Assembly (NCBI GenBank): GCA_011525625.1
Contig: WYAX01000024.1
Coordinates: 62,001 to 126,000, forward strand
Direction: 5' to 3'
Source of the DNA: Nitrospira defluvii
GTDB lineage: Bacteria; Nitrospirota; Nitrospiria; Nitrospirales; Nitrospiraceae
DNA length: 64,000 nucleotides
Part shown: positions 52,267 through 61,900 of the stretch, one piece after another
Position numbering within the stretch: position 1 is the stretch's first letter
How the letters are laid out: each line of letters starts with the position of its first letter
Made by a program: the position numbers and the translations under genes
Notes under the pieces: model-generated
Told to the model about the DNA's origin: nothing
Databases searched by the model: none
The model's input: the letters and a program-made list of their open reading frames with translations, nothing else

Positions 52267-53108
52267 CGACTGAGCCTGCCATCTCCGCGCCTGGGTCCGT
52301 CGCCGATGCCTATCCGCCGCCGGAGATCGCCGCACGTGTGTGTCGGCTTGGCCTGGCCAAGGTGAACACGGCGGTGCCGACGATGGTGGCGCTGGCGGTG
52401 CTGGCCGGCGCGTTCATTTCGTTGGGCGCGTTGTTTTACACCGTCACGATCACGGTAGGGAAAGAGGGTTCGACTTTGCCGTTCGGGTTGTTGCGCCTGG
52501 CCGGAGGGATGACCTTCAGTCTGGGGCTGATCCTGGTCGTGGTCGGCGGTGCGGAACTCTTTACGGGGAATAACTTAATTGCGATGGCCTGGGCGACCGG
52601 ATGTGTCCGGACGCGACAGGTGGTGCGGAACTGGCTGTGGGTCTATCTCGGGAATGTGCTGGGGGCCGTCGGAACGGCGGTGCTGGTGCTCCTCGCCGGA
52701 GTGCAGACGTTGGGGGACGGCGCGGTCGGCGAAACGATGGTGCGCATCGCGCGCAGTAAGATCGCCCTGGATCCGATGGCGGCCTTCGCCCGCGGCATTC
52801 TCTGCAATGTGCTGGTATGCCTGGCGGTCTGGCTCTGCATGGGGGCGCGGACCGTGGCGGATAAAATTCTCGCCATCCTCTTTCCGATCAGCGCGTTCGT
52901 CGCCTGTGGATTTGAACATTCCGTGGCGAACATGTTCTTCCTGCCTTTAGGGTTCGCCTTGGCTGCAGGCGGGCCTGCGTCGTTCTCCATCGCGGACGCG
53001 TTGAGTAACCTCGCACTGGTCACCCTCGGCAACATCATCGGGGGGACGGTGTTGGTCGCGCTGGTGTATTGGTTCATTTACCTGCGAACCATCCCTCAGG
53101 CGCGATGA
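52263..53108 (+). CDS. Formate/nitrite transporter (FNT) channel
   Basis: 281 residues with six membrane helices. The FNT hallmarks are present: RLGLAKVNTAVPTMVAL at the start, VGGAELFTGNN in the third segment region, and LVCLAVWLCMGARTVADKI. Such pentameric channels carry formate or nitrite. The GTG start overlaps the fdsA stop, so it is translationally coupled to formate dehydrogenase and most likely a formate channel. Nitrite cannot be excluded by sequence alone. Confidence 0.9.
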   Translation: MTTEPAISAPGSVADAYPPPEIAARVCRLGLAKVNTAVPTMVALAVLAGAFISLGALFYTVTITVGKEGSTLPFGLLRLAGGMTFSLGLILVVVGGAELFTGNNLIAMAWATGCVRTRQVVRNWLWVYLGNVLGAVGTAVLVLLAGVQTLGDGAVGETMVRIARSKIALDPMAAFARGILCNVLVCLAVWLCMGARTVADKILAILFPISAFVACGFEHSVANMFFLPLGFALAAGGPASFSIADALSNLALVTLGNIIGGTVLVALVYWFIYLRTIPQAR

Positions 53109-53121
53109 TCCCCGCCTTGCA

Positions 53122-53526
53122 TCAGCGGGCGTCCAATCCTTCCTTGATCGCCTTGGCCACGTCGCCGCATTCCGTCACCACCTCGACCCGGTACTGCGCT
53201 CCTGGGCTGCGCGGCGTTCTGTGGGCCACGCAGGATTCGAAGTCCGTGATCGCGCTGTTTTCGAAGGTGCGGCTCCAGATCTCGGAGACACGTGTGCGCT
53301 CATCCTGCTGATGCCGATCGATTGCCAGCCAGCCGACCAGTGCGACGGTGCCGATCAGCAAACCCATGCCGAGTAGCTTGACGGGCTTGCTCCGCAGCAC
53401 TTTGAAGAGAACATACAGGGCAGCCCCGCCCACTAGGAGCGCCGCTACGAGGGCGATCGCGAGTTCCGTCGGCTCCAATTCCAGGTAGCGGGAGTTCCAC
53501 GAGAGGCCTAGGTTTGTCACGTTCAT
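53122..53526 (-). CDS. Two-helix membrane protein of unknown function
   Basis: 134 residues. Two hydrophobic segments (LAIALVAALLVGGAALYVLF and LLGMGLLIGTVALVGWLAI) are followed by a soluble tail with two cysteines that could form a disulfide. GAGGG is placed before the ATG. It is convergent with the FNT gene, 13 bases from its stop. I recognise no family. Confidence 0.6.
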   Translation of the reverse strand: MNVTNLGLSWNSRYLELEPTELAIALVAALLVGGAALYVLFKVLRSKPVKLLGMGLLIGTVALVGWLAIDRHQQDERTRVSEIWSRTFENSAITDFESCVAHRTPRSPGAQYRVEVVTECGDVAKAIKEGLDAR

Positions 53527-53767
53527 CTCATCCCTCTCCGTTTGGCTTCTTATATCAGGTCAGCCACACAAAAGCCTCCTCTCATTCACAGGAAGGGCAT
53601 CGCCGGCGAGCGACGAGATACGTACGCCCGTGTGTCCTGCGTCGAGGTGCCGCAGAAACCGGCCGGGTAGGTTGCGGTGCGACACAGTGAGATTCACGAT
53701 TCTGATGCCGTCAGCGTGTACCGCAGTGGTATGCTGCACCTCGTGAGTCTCCTGTCTGTCTGATCGC

Positions 53768-55030
53768 ATGAACGATTCATCCCTTCGCGCCTATCTGACT
53801 CCGCGCCTCGGCATCATGCTGCCCCTGGGCTTTGCCTCCGGACTCCCGCTCGCCCTCACTGGCGGGACGTTGCAAGCCTGGCTCACGGAAGCCGGCCTGG
53901 ATCTGACGACCATCGGGCTCTTCGCCTATGTGGGTCTTCCCTATACGCTGAAGTTTCTCTGGGCCCCGGTGATGGATCGGATCGTGCCGCCTTGGCTGGG
54001 GCGCCGGCGAGGGTGGATGATGGTGACCCAGACCGGTCTCGCCCTCGCGCTGGCGCTCATGGCCTTCGTCGGACCATCCAGCGGAGCGCAGGTCTTTGCC
54101 GCCCTGGCGTTGGGCGTCGCGTTTCTGTCTGCCTCGCAAGACATTGTGTATGACGCCTACCGGACCGATGTGCTGAAACCGGAAGAACGGGGATTGGGCG
54201 CCGCCACCTGGGTGATGGGGTATCGGATCGCCATGATCGCGTCCGGCTCGTTAGCCTTGATCCTGGCCTCTCGCATGGGCTGGTCGGTTGCCTATCTGTG
54301 TATGGCCGGTTTGATGGCCTTGGGCGTCGTCACGATCCTCATGAGTCCCGAGCCGGAGGATGCGCAGGTTGCGCCGAAGTCGATGGCGGAGGCGGTCTGG
54401 GGGCCACTGACGGAATTTCTCTCGCGCCCCATGGCGGTGGCGTTGCTGGGTTTGATCGTCCTCTACAAGCTCGGGGATGCGTTTGCCGGGGCGTTGACGA
54501 CGTCGTTTCTCCTGCGCGGCATGCAATTTTCGTCGGAAGACATCGGCGTAGTGCGCGCCTTCGGGATTGGCGCGACCATTCTCGGCGCCTTCATCGGCGG
54601 CGGCCTGTTGCCGCGCATGGGACTCTTTCGGGCGCTGTTTCTGTTCGGGGTGCTGCAGGCCCTGTCGAACCTGTCGTTTTTGTGGTTGGCCTGGGCGGGA
54701 AAGAGTTACCCCGTGATGGCGGTCGCGATCGGTGTCGAAAATCTCACGGGCGGCATGGGTACCGCGGCCTTTGTGGCCCTCGTCATGTCGCTCTGCAACC
54801 ATCGCTACACCGCGACCCAGTTTGCGCTGCTCTCCTCCGTCGAAGCCCTCGGCCGTGTCTTCCTCGGTTGGCCTGCGGCAAAACTGGTCGGGCTGGCCGG
54901 CTGGGGGCCGTTTTTCTTTGTGACGTTTCTGGCCGCATGGCCGGGCCTCTGGCTCTTGTGGTATTTGCGGAAGCCGGTCACGCAGCAGGCGGAGCTGAGC
55001 GGCCGCAGCGCCTCAAGCTTGTCCTGTTGA
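53768..55030 (+). CDS. ampG: AmpG-like MFS permease
   Basis: 420 residues with twelve predicted membrane helices. The N-terminal segment LGFASGLPLALTGGTLQAWL and PYTLKFLWAPVMDR are characteristic of AmpG, which imports anhydromuropeptides for cell-wall recycling. Substrate identity is not proven by the sequence; acetyl-CoA transporter relatives share the fold. No other recycling gene was seen nearby. The ribosome site is weak. Confidence 0.82.
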   Translation: MNDSSLRAYLTPRLGIMLPLGFASGLPLALTGGTLQAWLTEAGLDLTTIGLFAYVGLPYTLKFLWAPVMDRIVPPWLGRRRGWMMVTQTGLALALALMAFVGPSSGAQVFAALALGVAFLSASQDIVYDAYRTDVLKPEERGLGAATWVMGYRIAMIASGSLALILASRMGWSVAYLCMAGLMALGVVTILMSPEPEDAQVAPKSMAEAVWGPLTEFLSRPMAVALLGLIVLYKLGDAFAGALTTSFLLRGMQFSSEDIGVVRAFGIGATILGAFIGGGLLPRMGLFRALFLFGVLQALSNLSFLWLAWAGKSYPVMAVAIGVENLTGGMGTAAFVALVMSLCNHRYTATQFALLSSVEALGRVFLGWPAAKLVGLAGWGPFFFVTFLAAWPGLWLLWYLRKPVTQQAELSGRSASSLSC

Positions 55031-55258
55031 CCGTCCGCCCCGCGTCACTGCGTTCGTATCTCTTCCGATAACAACCTCGCCACTGTTCGGATACACCTGT
55101 GCTGTTCTCGCCTCGCCCTGCACGGATTACGTCCATTCCGACCTCGCTGTAACTTGAGGGCCTCCTTGCGTCGCCTTTACTTGGGTGCAGCTCTTGCTCA
55201 TTTCTCGGAGCGAACGACCACAGGGCTTGAGCCGGTTCGAGACAAAGGAGGTGTGATC

Positions 55259-56950
55259 ATGGAGGAGCGAGATCAATTTGCCGCGACCCTTGGGGTGTCG
55301 GACGTGTATCTCAAGGGAGTCGTGGATCTGCACCATGCATTTCGTCTGCATACGACCGTCAACATTCTGGTCGTTGTCGATGGTGGGATATCCCTGACGG
55401 AATCCCCCTCGGGGTTTGGGGTCGGCCGTGTCGTGCGGTTACTGCGTGAATCCCATGTCGGGTGTACACACTTTTCGGTCGACCTTGCCCGGCGCACAGC
55501 CGGCGCTCCCAGCACCAACAACAATCCAGCACCGAACCAGCCGCGGTATAACGGTTTCCGATTCGATCAGCAGGAGTCCGGCCAACCAATTCTGAACACA
55601 TATCATGAAGTGTGGTGCTTCGGCTTCAACCCGGGTAACGATGCCGGGCCGGATTCGAACATCACGCAGACGGGCGCCCTGCCCATGAGCGACGCCGAGT
55701 TGACGGTTCTGACGACCTGGATGAACAGCAGGCGCGGGGGCCTACTCGCCATGGGCGATCACGATTACTTAGGTGCCTCGATGTGCCATCGCATTCCACG
55801 CATCCGCTCGATGCGTCGCTGGACGAACGCGCAAGGCGTGCCTCCGATCGGTGGGGCCGGTCAGCCCGACACGCATCTGCGCCTCGATACCAATCAGCCT
55901 TTTACGGCGGGGCAGATCGCCGGGACGGAAACGATTCCGTTCGCGGTCCAGGAAGACTCGAAACCGCAGAGGATCGACTGGGTGCCTTGGATTTCCCAGC
56001 AGATTTCCATCTTTCACATGCGGCAGCGGCCGCATCCGATTCTCTGTCATCCGGTCTATGGCCCGATCGACGTGATGCCGGATCATCCGCACGAAGGGTG
56101 GTGTTACGAAGACAGCGAGATCAATCTTGCGGCCCCGCTGAACGTTCCCACCTTGAACGGCGAGGAATATCCGACGGTCGGCGGCTATCAACCGAAACCG
56201 ATGGTGATCGCGCACGGCACGACGACGCCCAATCCGCCGTACCTGTTGGAGAAGGGCCCTTCCCCGAAAAAGCGATTCGGGATGATCAGCGTGTATGACG
56301 GGCATCCTGCGAACGTCGGCCGGGTGGCGACGGACTCCACCTGGCATCACTGGTTCGATGAAAACATCTACGACATAGAGGCGGCAGGCGGAGAAAACTG
56401 GGCTAAGATCAGCCGTTATTATTTGAACGTGGCCAAGTGGTTGGCCCCGCCGAGCAGCGCGAACTGGTGCATTGCGCTGGATGTCATCACCACCCACTTC
56501 ACCTACCTGGGTTTTCAAGAATACTCGCGCAAGGCAAGCATTTTTGATTTGGGCAAAGCCTTGCACACGCATCTCTCGCGATATCTGGGGCCCTGTTGGG
56601 TCACGCAATGGGTGTTCGACAATCTACACATTGTCGACAACGATTTGTGGGCTTGGCTCAAGGATCGACTGTTTTGGAAGGATGGAATCCCTCTGCCCGG
56701 TGGCGACCCCTGCCTGTCCTGTCCGTCGTTCGAGTTGCTTGAGATGGCGGTGTTGGGCGGGGTCGTGCGCACGGGCTTTCCGCTTGCCGACACGATCAAG
56801 GCGCAAGTGGAGAAACGGCCCGACGCTGAGCTCAAACTCGACGTCGAGTCCATCGTCAAACAACAACTGGAGGGAGTTACCATCGGTGTCAAGGAATTTC
56901 GTTCCGCGTTGGCCAAGTCCGTGAAGCACATGCAACCGCTGCTTCGTTGA
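55259..56950 (+). CDS. Large protein of unknown function, possible GATase-like N-domain
   Basis: 563 residues. The start MEERDQF follows AAAGGAGGTGTGATC. The N-terminal half begins with a Rossmann-like strand (NILVVVDGGISLTESPSG), then EVWCFGFNPG, LPMSDAELTVLTTWMNSRRG and LLAMGDHDYLGASMC, an order reminiscent of ThuA/class I amidotransferase-like folds. The C-terminal half (LNVAKWLAPPSS, LSCPSFELLEMAVLGG, IVKQQLEGVTIGVKEF) is helical. No signal peptide or membrane segment is present, and no named family was recognised. It is a single gene. Confidence 0.55.
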   Translation: MEERDQFAATLGVSDVYLKGVVDLHHAFRLHTTVNILVVVDGGISLTESPSGFGVGRVVRLLRESHVGCTHFSVDLARRTAGAPSTNNNPAPNQPRYNGFRFDQQESGQPILNTYHEVWCFGFNPGNDAGPDSNITQTGALPMSDAELTVLTTWMNSRRGGLLAMGDHDYLGASMCHRIPRIRSMRRWTNAQGVPPIGGAGQPDTHLRLDTNQPFTAGQIAGTETIPFAVQEDSKPQRIDWVPWISQQISIFHMRQRPHPILCHPVYGPIDVMPDHPHEGWCYEDSEINLAAPLNVPTLNGEEYPTVGGYQPKPMVIAHGTTTPNPPYLLEKGPSPKKRFGMISVYDGHPANVGRVATDSTWHHWFDENIYDIEAAGGENWAKISRYYLNVAKWLAPPSSANWCIALDVITTHFTYLGFQEYSRKASIFDLGKALHTHLSRYLGPCWVTQWVFDNLHIVDNDLWAWLKDRLFWKDGIPLPGGDPCLSCPSFELLEMAVLGGVVRTGFPLADTIKAQVEKRPDAELKLDVESIVKQQLEGVTIGVKEFRSALAKSVKHMQPLLR

Positions 56951-57009
56951 GGTGAGGGCCTCATCCGGCTCGCCCCGTTGCCGGGGCGGGCCATGGATGG
57001 TGGATCGCG

Positions 57010-57219
57010 TTATCCCGTTAGCCTTGCTCTAGGAATTGCCGGTGAGGCGGGAGCGGCGCCAGGGCGAACGGTGCCGGCCGCCGCAGCAGGTGTATCCATC
57101 TCGGCCTGATCGATCATCCAGATGAAGACCCAGGCCGGCAGGTTACTGACGCGATCCTGCGCTACTTGAGCGCGGCTGGTCCTTGCTCTTAGCCGGCAGA
57201 CCGTGAGGCAGGGGTTCAA
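57010..57219 (-). pseudogene. Decayed partial copy of the 57844-58134 membrane gene
   Basis: The translated core WVFIWMIDQAEMDT is similar to WVFIWMFDQARVRG of the intact gene, and a 24-base block (57048-57071) is identical to 57889-57912. The intervening sequence is diverged and the hydrophobic C-terminal part is lost, so this is a degraded duplicate in the same orientation. Confidence 0.65.
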
Positions 57220-57289
57220 CTATGCGCGTAACAGCTGTGCACGCGACGGATGGCTCGCATTCGGTTGCCGTGGGATGAGAAGAATAATG

Positions 57290-57533
57290 GCCGGAATGTT
57301 TCAAACACAGAGCCGTATGCGAGGAGACCCAGTCGGTATTGCTCGACGACGAGGCGCCGAGACGTTACGATCCGGTTCAGTGGGAGGGCGAAGACCGTTT
57401 CCTGATTCCGGGTCCGAGCGTCACGCTACGCATCGTGATTGAGCGACATTGCGAGAGGGCAGAGGACGACGGCAGTGGCGTCATTTCAGCCAGAAGCGCC
57501 ACACGACGAGAGAGTGCGCACGAGAAGAGGTGA
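57290..57533 (+). pseudogene. BrnT-like toxin remnant
   Basis: The frame (…CFKHRAVCEETQSVLLDDE…, then WEGEDRFLIPG and VISARSATRRE) follows BrnT toxins from the KHGVSFEEA region to IISARxATRRE. It lacks the normal N-terminus: a stop lies just before WPECFKH. The catalytic region is intact in outline but diverged. An antitoxin-like remnant follows. I call it a pseudogene. Confidence 0.6.
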
Positions 57534-57548
57534 CCGATAAGGGCGGCA

Positions 57549-57744
57549 TCTGATTTCTCGAACATGAAAGGGCGCGGATTCCGTACCGCGGACAGCTGAA
57601 GCCACCCATCACGATTCGATTGGGCAAGGCCACTGTGACGTATTTCAAGGAGTTGGTAGATGAGATCGGGATGCCATACAGAACCTGAGTAATGTGTATT
57701 TGCGAGAGTGCGCCTTGATTCAGAAGCAACTTGAATCGAACTGG
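57549..57744 (+). pseudogene. BrnA/CopG-type antitoxin remnant
   Basis: In one frame the remnant reads SDFSNMKGRGFRTADS then stops; in another, ITIRLGKATVTYFKELVDE continues to IGMPYRT and then a stop, and the next frame gives NLSNVYLRECALIQKQLESNW. Joined, these match the family pattern vTIRL...YFKeL...GiPYqnLiNlYLrdCa. The breaks show it is decayed. It follows the BrnT-like remnant. Confidence 0.6.
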
Positions 57745-57843
57745 GCCTCCTCACGCAGCGCGAATCCAGGCGGCTGCTTGCGGGTCTTAGCATCGAACAT
57801 GGCGTCACATCTCTTTGGGGGAAGAGAGCGTTCCAGCTTCCGA

Positions 57844-58134
57844 CTACCTCACCTTCCGCTGCAGGAACAGCACGAACAGCATGAGCGTCGGGAGCGGCGC
57901 CAGGGCGAACGGCACCAGCCAGACCACCACGTTTTTCCCGCGTACCCTGGCTTGATCGAACATCCAAATGAAGACCCAGACCAGCAATCCGATGTAATTC
58001 ACGGCCATCCAGCGGGTCGTGTGGATCTTCAGCCCGCTGACGCTTTCCGCCTCCCCTTGAAGGAGAAACAGGCCGATCAACAAGACGAATCCGGCCAGCA
58101 GGCCCGTGACGAGGCGTTTACTCCACACAAACAT
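57844..58134 (-). CDS. Small membrane protein
   Basis: 96 residues with about three hydrophobic segments (LVTGLLAGFVLLIGLFLL, MAVNYIGLLVWVFIWMFD, VVVWLVPFALAPLPTLMLFVLFL) and a basic end. AAGGAG lies before the ATG at 58134. The longer upstream frame is not protein-like. A degraded copy of its end lies about 0.8 kb away. No family was recognised. Confidence 0.65.
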   Translation of the reverse strand: MFVWSKRLVTGLLAGFVLLIGLFLLQGEAESVSGLKIHTTRWMAVNYIGLLVWVFIWMFDQARVRGKNVVVWLVPFALAPLPTLMLFVLFLQRKVR

Positions 58135-58291
58135 AGGCACTCCTTCCGTTGTCGTCGAATCGGCGTCTTGGCACGCCTCGGGATTCCATTCTGTGGAAAT
58201 CGGGCGTAAGCTAAACAGCGCCGGTTCATTTGTCAAACCATCCGCACGATCGTTCAGATCATGGGCAACAGCTTCCCAATAGGGCACTGCG

Positions 58292-58663
58292 ATGAGTAAC
58301 CTGACGTTGGGTGCGGTGGTGGTCGGCTTGATGGTGGCCGTGTGGTTGGCGGCGACCAATCCGACGATGGAGGCCTATGTGCAGTTCGTCGAGACCCGGT
58401 TGACGGCCGAGATCGAGAAGATGGACCAATCCGGGCCGCGGGGCGATCGCGACCTGATCAAGGCGATATTCCGCGCGCAAGGCCCCAAACTTGTGGAGGG
58501 GCTGGTGAAACCGAACACGACGCGGAACAATTATGGATTGTTGAGTCTGTTTGAAACCAACGTGCTGGATCAACCGGTGCTGGTGCTGGGGGTGGCCGGT
58601 CACTTTGTCCCGTTGCGCGGGGTGGAAGAGGCGACCCTGAAGGTCGGTCGGCTCGCGTTCTAA
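58292..58663 (+). CDS. DUF4359 protein
   Basis: 123 residues. A hydrophobic N-terminus (TLGAVVVGLMVAVWLAATNPTMEAYVQFVE) serves as a signal or anchor, followed by a helix (ETRLTAEIEKM) and a C-terminal beta segment (NNYGLLSLFETNVLDQPVLVLGVAGHFVPLRG). This fits the DUF4359 family of small envelope proteins, of unknown function. The ribosome site is weak. It stands alone before the nrdJ control region. Confidence 0.7.
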   Translation: MSNLTLGAVVVGLMVAVWLAATNPTMEAYVQFVETRLTAEIEKMDQSGPRGDRDLIKAIFRAQGPKLVEGLVKPNTTRNNYGLLSLFETNVLDQPVLVLGVAGHFVPLRGVEEATLKVGRLAF

Positions 58664-58724
58664 CCTGTGCCATGAATTTTCTCGCCCCGCGGTGAAAAAC
58701 CTCCCTCCACAGCCCGGAATTTGC

Positions 58725-58733
58725 TGTGGATAA
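58725..58733 (-). promoter_or_regulatory. DnaA box
   Basis: TGTGGATAA is the exact complement of the consensus TTATCCACA. A second near-match (TTATCCCCA, one mismatch) lies at 58790-58798. DnaA is known to control ribonucleotide reductase genes in other bacteria. Confidence 0.5.
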
Positions 58734-58813
58734 CTGGTCGAAAAATGAAGAAAACCTGCATCAATTCTGGCGGCGACGCTATCACCAGCTTATCCCCATT
58801 ACTCACAGGTGTG

Positions 58814-58829
58814 CCACAACATTTTGTTT
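58814..58829 (+). promoter_or_regulatory. NrdR box 1
   Basis: CCACAACATTTTGTTT matches 13 of 16 positions of the consensus acacAAyATATwGtgt. It overlaps the -35 of the promoter. The second box begins 31 bases later, the usual three-turn spacing. Confidence 0.6.
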
Positions 58830-58856
58830 GACAAAAAAATGGGATCACTATATCTA
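58828..58856 (+). promoter_or_regulatory. Sigma-70 promoter of nrdJ
   Basis: A perfect TTGACA (58828-58833) is separated by 17 bases from TATCTA (58851-58856). NrdR boxes overlap both elements, so repression by NrdR would block RNA polymerase directly. Confidence 0.65.
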
Positions 58857-58860
58857 GTAG
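58845..58860 (+). promoter_or_regulatory. NrdR box 2
   Basis: TCACTATATCTAGTAG matches the NrdR consensus at about 11 of 16 positions and overlaps the -10. Its distance of 31 bases from box 1 is characteristic of NrdR operator pairs. Confidence 0.6.
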
Positions 58861-58993
58861 GCATTGCAGTTGAGTGCGAGTTCGTTGAAGAGATCGACCC
58901 TGATGGGCAAGCCTCTTTTCCAGTCACACCCAATACCCTAGTTGCCGTCTGGCCCCCAGCACCGAACGTTCGGTACCTGTTAAGGAGGAACCA

Positions 58994-61900
58994 GTGAGAA
59001 TTGAACGAAGATTCACCAGGCGTGGGCAGAGCCCCTATGAGGGTCTTGCGTTCGTAAAACGTTCCTCGGAGATCCGCAATCCCGACGGATCGACCGTGTT
59101 CAAGTTGGATCATATCGACATCCCGGAACATTGGACGCAATTGGCGATTGATATTCTGGCGCAGAAATATTTCCGGAAGGCCGGGGTGCCGCAGGTGCAC
59201 GAGGACGGCACGCCGGTGGTGGATGCCGCAGGCAAACCTGTGCTCGGCGGTGAGCGTGATGCCCGACAGGTGTTCGAGCGGCTGGCCGGCTGTTGGACCT
59301 TCTGGGGCAAGAACCACGGCTATTTCAAGACGCCGGAAGATGCGACCGCCTTTCACGATGAAATGTGTTACATGCTGGCCCATCAGATGGCCGCCCCCAA
59401 CAGTCCCCAGTGGTTCAACACCGGGCTGCATTACGCCTACGGGCTCTCGGGGCCGGCGCAGGGCCACTTTTATGTCGATCCCACGCTGGGCGAGGTGGTC
59501 CGGGCCACCAACGCGTTCGAACATCCGCAGCCGCATGCCTGCTTCATCCAGTCGATCGAAGACGATCTTGTCAACGAGAACGGCATCATGGATCTGTGGG
59601 TGCGTGAGGCGCGGCTCTTCAAGTACGGATCAGGAACGGGCACGAATTTTTCGCGGTTGCGCGGCGACGGCGAATCGCTGTCGGGCGGCGGCCGCTCTTC
59701 CGGGCTGATGTCGTTCCTGAAAATCGGCGATCGCGCCGCCGGGGCGATCAAGTCCGGCGGGACGACGAGACGCGCGGCCAAGATGGTCTGTCTGGATCTC
59801 GATCACCCCGATATCGAAGAGTTCATCGATTGGAAAGTCGTCGAAGAGCAAAAGGTCGCCGCCATGGTGACCGGCTCCAAGATTTGTGCACAACGGCTGA
59901 ACGCCGTGCTCAAGGCCTGCCAATCCACGGATGTGCAGGGTGTGGTGCAGCTTGAACTGGACTTGAAGAAGAACCAGTCACTGCGCGAGGCTGTGACGGC
60001 GGCCCGGCGCGATATGGTGCCCGAGGCCTATATCCACCGCATGTTCGACTATGCCAAGCAGGGCTACACCCACTTCGTGTTCCACGAGTACGACACCAAC
60101 TGGGACGGCAAGGCCTACCAGACCGTGTCGGGACAGAACTCCAACAATAGCGTGCGGATTCCGAATGCATTTTTCGATGCGTTGGAGCGCGACGGCGATT
60201 GGGAACTGCGCCGCCGGATCGACGGCAAGGTCAGCAAGACGCTCAAGGCGCGCGACCTGTGGGACAAGATCGCCTGGGCCGCGTGGATTTGCGCCGACCC
60301 CGGCACCCAGTACGATACGACGATCAACGAGTGGCACACCTGCCCGGAAGACGGGCGGATCAATGCCTCCAACCCCTGTTCGGAATATATGTTCCTGGAC
60401 GACACGGCCTGCAACCTGGCGTCGTTGAACCTGGCGAAGTTCTTCAACGACGAAGGGGAGTTCGATTTGGAGTCGTTCCGCCATGCCGTCCGGTTGTGGA
60501 CGGTGGCGTTGGAAATCAGCGTGCTGATGGCCTCGTTTCCCAGCCGTGCGATTGCGCAGAAGAGCTACGACTACCGCACGCTGGGATTGGGTTATGCCAA
60601 TCTCGGCACCATTCTCATGAAGCAAAGCATTCCCTACGATTCTCAGAAAGCGACGGCCATTTGCGCCGCGATCACGGCCATCATGACCGGCGAGTCCTAT
60701 GCGACATCGGCAGAAATGGCGGCGGAAATCGGGCCCTTCCCTTGTTACAGCCGGAACCGTGAGTCGATGTTGCGCGTGATCCGGAATCACCGGCGGGCGG
60801 CATACAGCGCACCCCAGGCGGAGTATGAGGAGCTCACGATTTTGCCGGCCTCGATTCAGCCGGAACATTGTCCGCCCGCGATGTTACTGGCGGCCAGACG
60901 CGCCTGGGATCGTGCCTTGGAACTGGGGACGGCCTATGGATTCCGCAACGCGCAGGTCACCGTGATCGCACCGACTGGGACCATCGGACTCGTGATGGAT
61001 TGCGATACCACCGGGATCGAGCCGGATTTCGCCCTGGTCAAGTTCAAGAAACTGGCGGGCGGCGGCTATTTCAAGATCATCAATCAAAGTTTGCCGCCGG
61101 CGCTGCAGGCGCTCGGCTACACGGAGGCCCAGATCCGTGACATCGTGGCCTATTGCGCGGGGCATCAAACTCTCAAGGGTGCGCCGTTCATCAACCATGA
61201 GGTGTTGCGTCAAAAGGGGTTCGACGATGCGGCCTTGGAACGGCTGGAAGGGTCGTTGGCGCAGGCGTTCGAAATCCAGTTTGCCTTCAATAAATATACG
61301 TTCGGTGAAGAATTCTGCCGGCAGAATCTGGGCATCACTGAGGCACAGTTGGCCGATCCGACGTTCAATATGCTGAAGTCGCTGGGCTTCACGCAGGAGG
61401 AGGTCGTGGCGGCGAACGACTATTGCTGCGGCACGATGACGGTCGAAGGCGCGCCCCATCTGAAGGTGGAGCATCTGCCGATCTTCGATTGCGCCAACCG
61501 GTGCGGCCGAATCGGCCAGCGGTTCATTCCCGTGGATGCGCATATCCGCATGATGGCGGCGGCCCAACCCTTTATCAGCGGCGCGATCAGCAAGACCATC
61601 AACATGCCGTCCGACGCCACCTTTGAAGACGTCAAAGCGGCCTACATGTTCGCCTGGAAGAGCATGGTGAAGGCGGTGGCACTCTATCGTGACGGGTCGA
61701 AACTGAGTCAGCCGTTGAACGCCTCGTCCGACAGCGGGAAAGGTGCGGAGGCGGCCCCCAGCGTGGCCACTGTCGCGGAAAAGGTCGCCGAACGGGTCTT
61801 GGTGCGGTATCTCCATAAACGCCGTTCCCTGCCGGCACGCCGCGGCGGGTATACGCAGAAAGCCATCATCGGCGGACACAAGTTGTATCTGCGCACCGGC

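Larger units (their letters stand above)
58664..58993 (+). promoter_or_regulatory. Control region of nrdJ
   Basis: This 330-base gap holds the elements listed separately: DnaA boxes, NrdR boxes and a sigma-70 promoter. The ribosome site AAGGAGG stands at its end. No gene is seen in it. Confidence 0.6.

Noticed and set aside
49378..52335. A 985-residue open frame on the minus strand opposite fdsA
   Set aside because: It lies wholly over a well-supported catalytic subunit gene, its composition is Arg/His-rich without motifs, and it reflects high GC third positions of the real gene.
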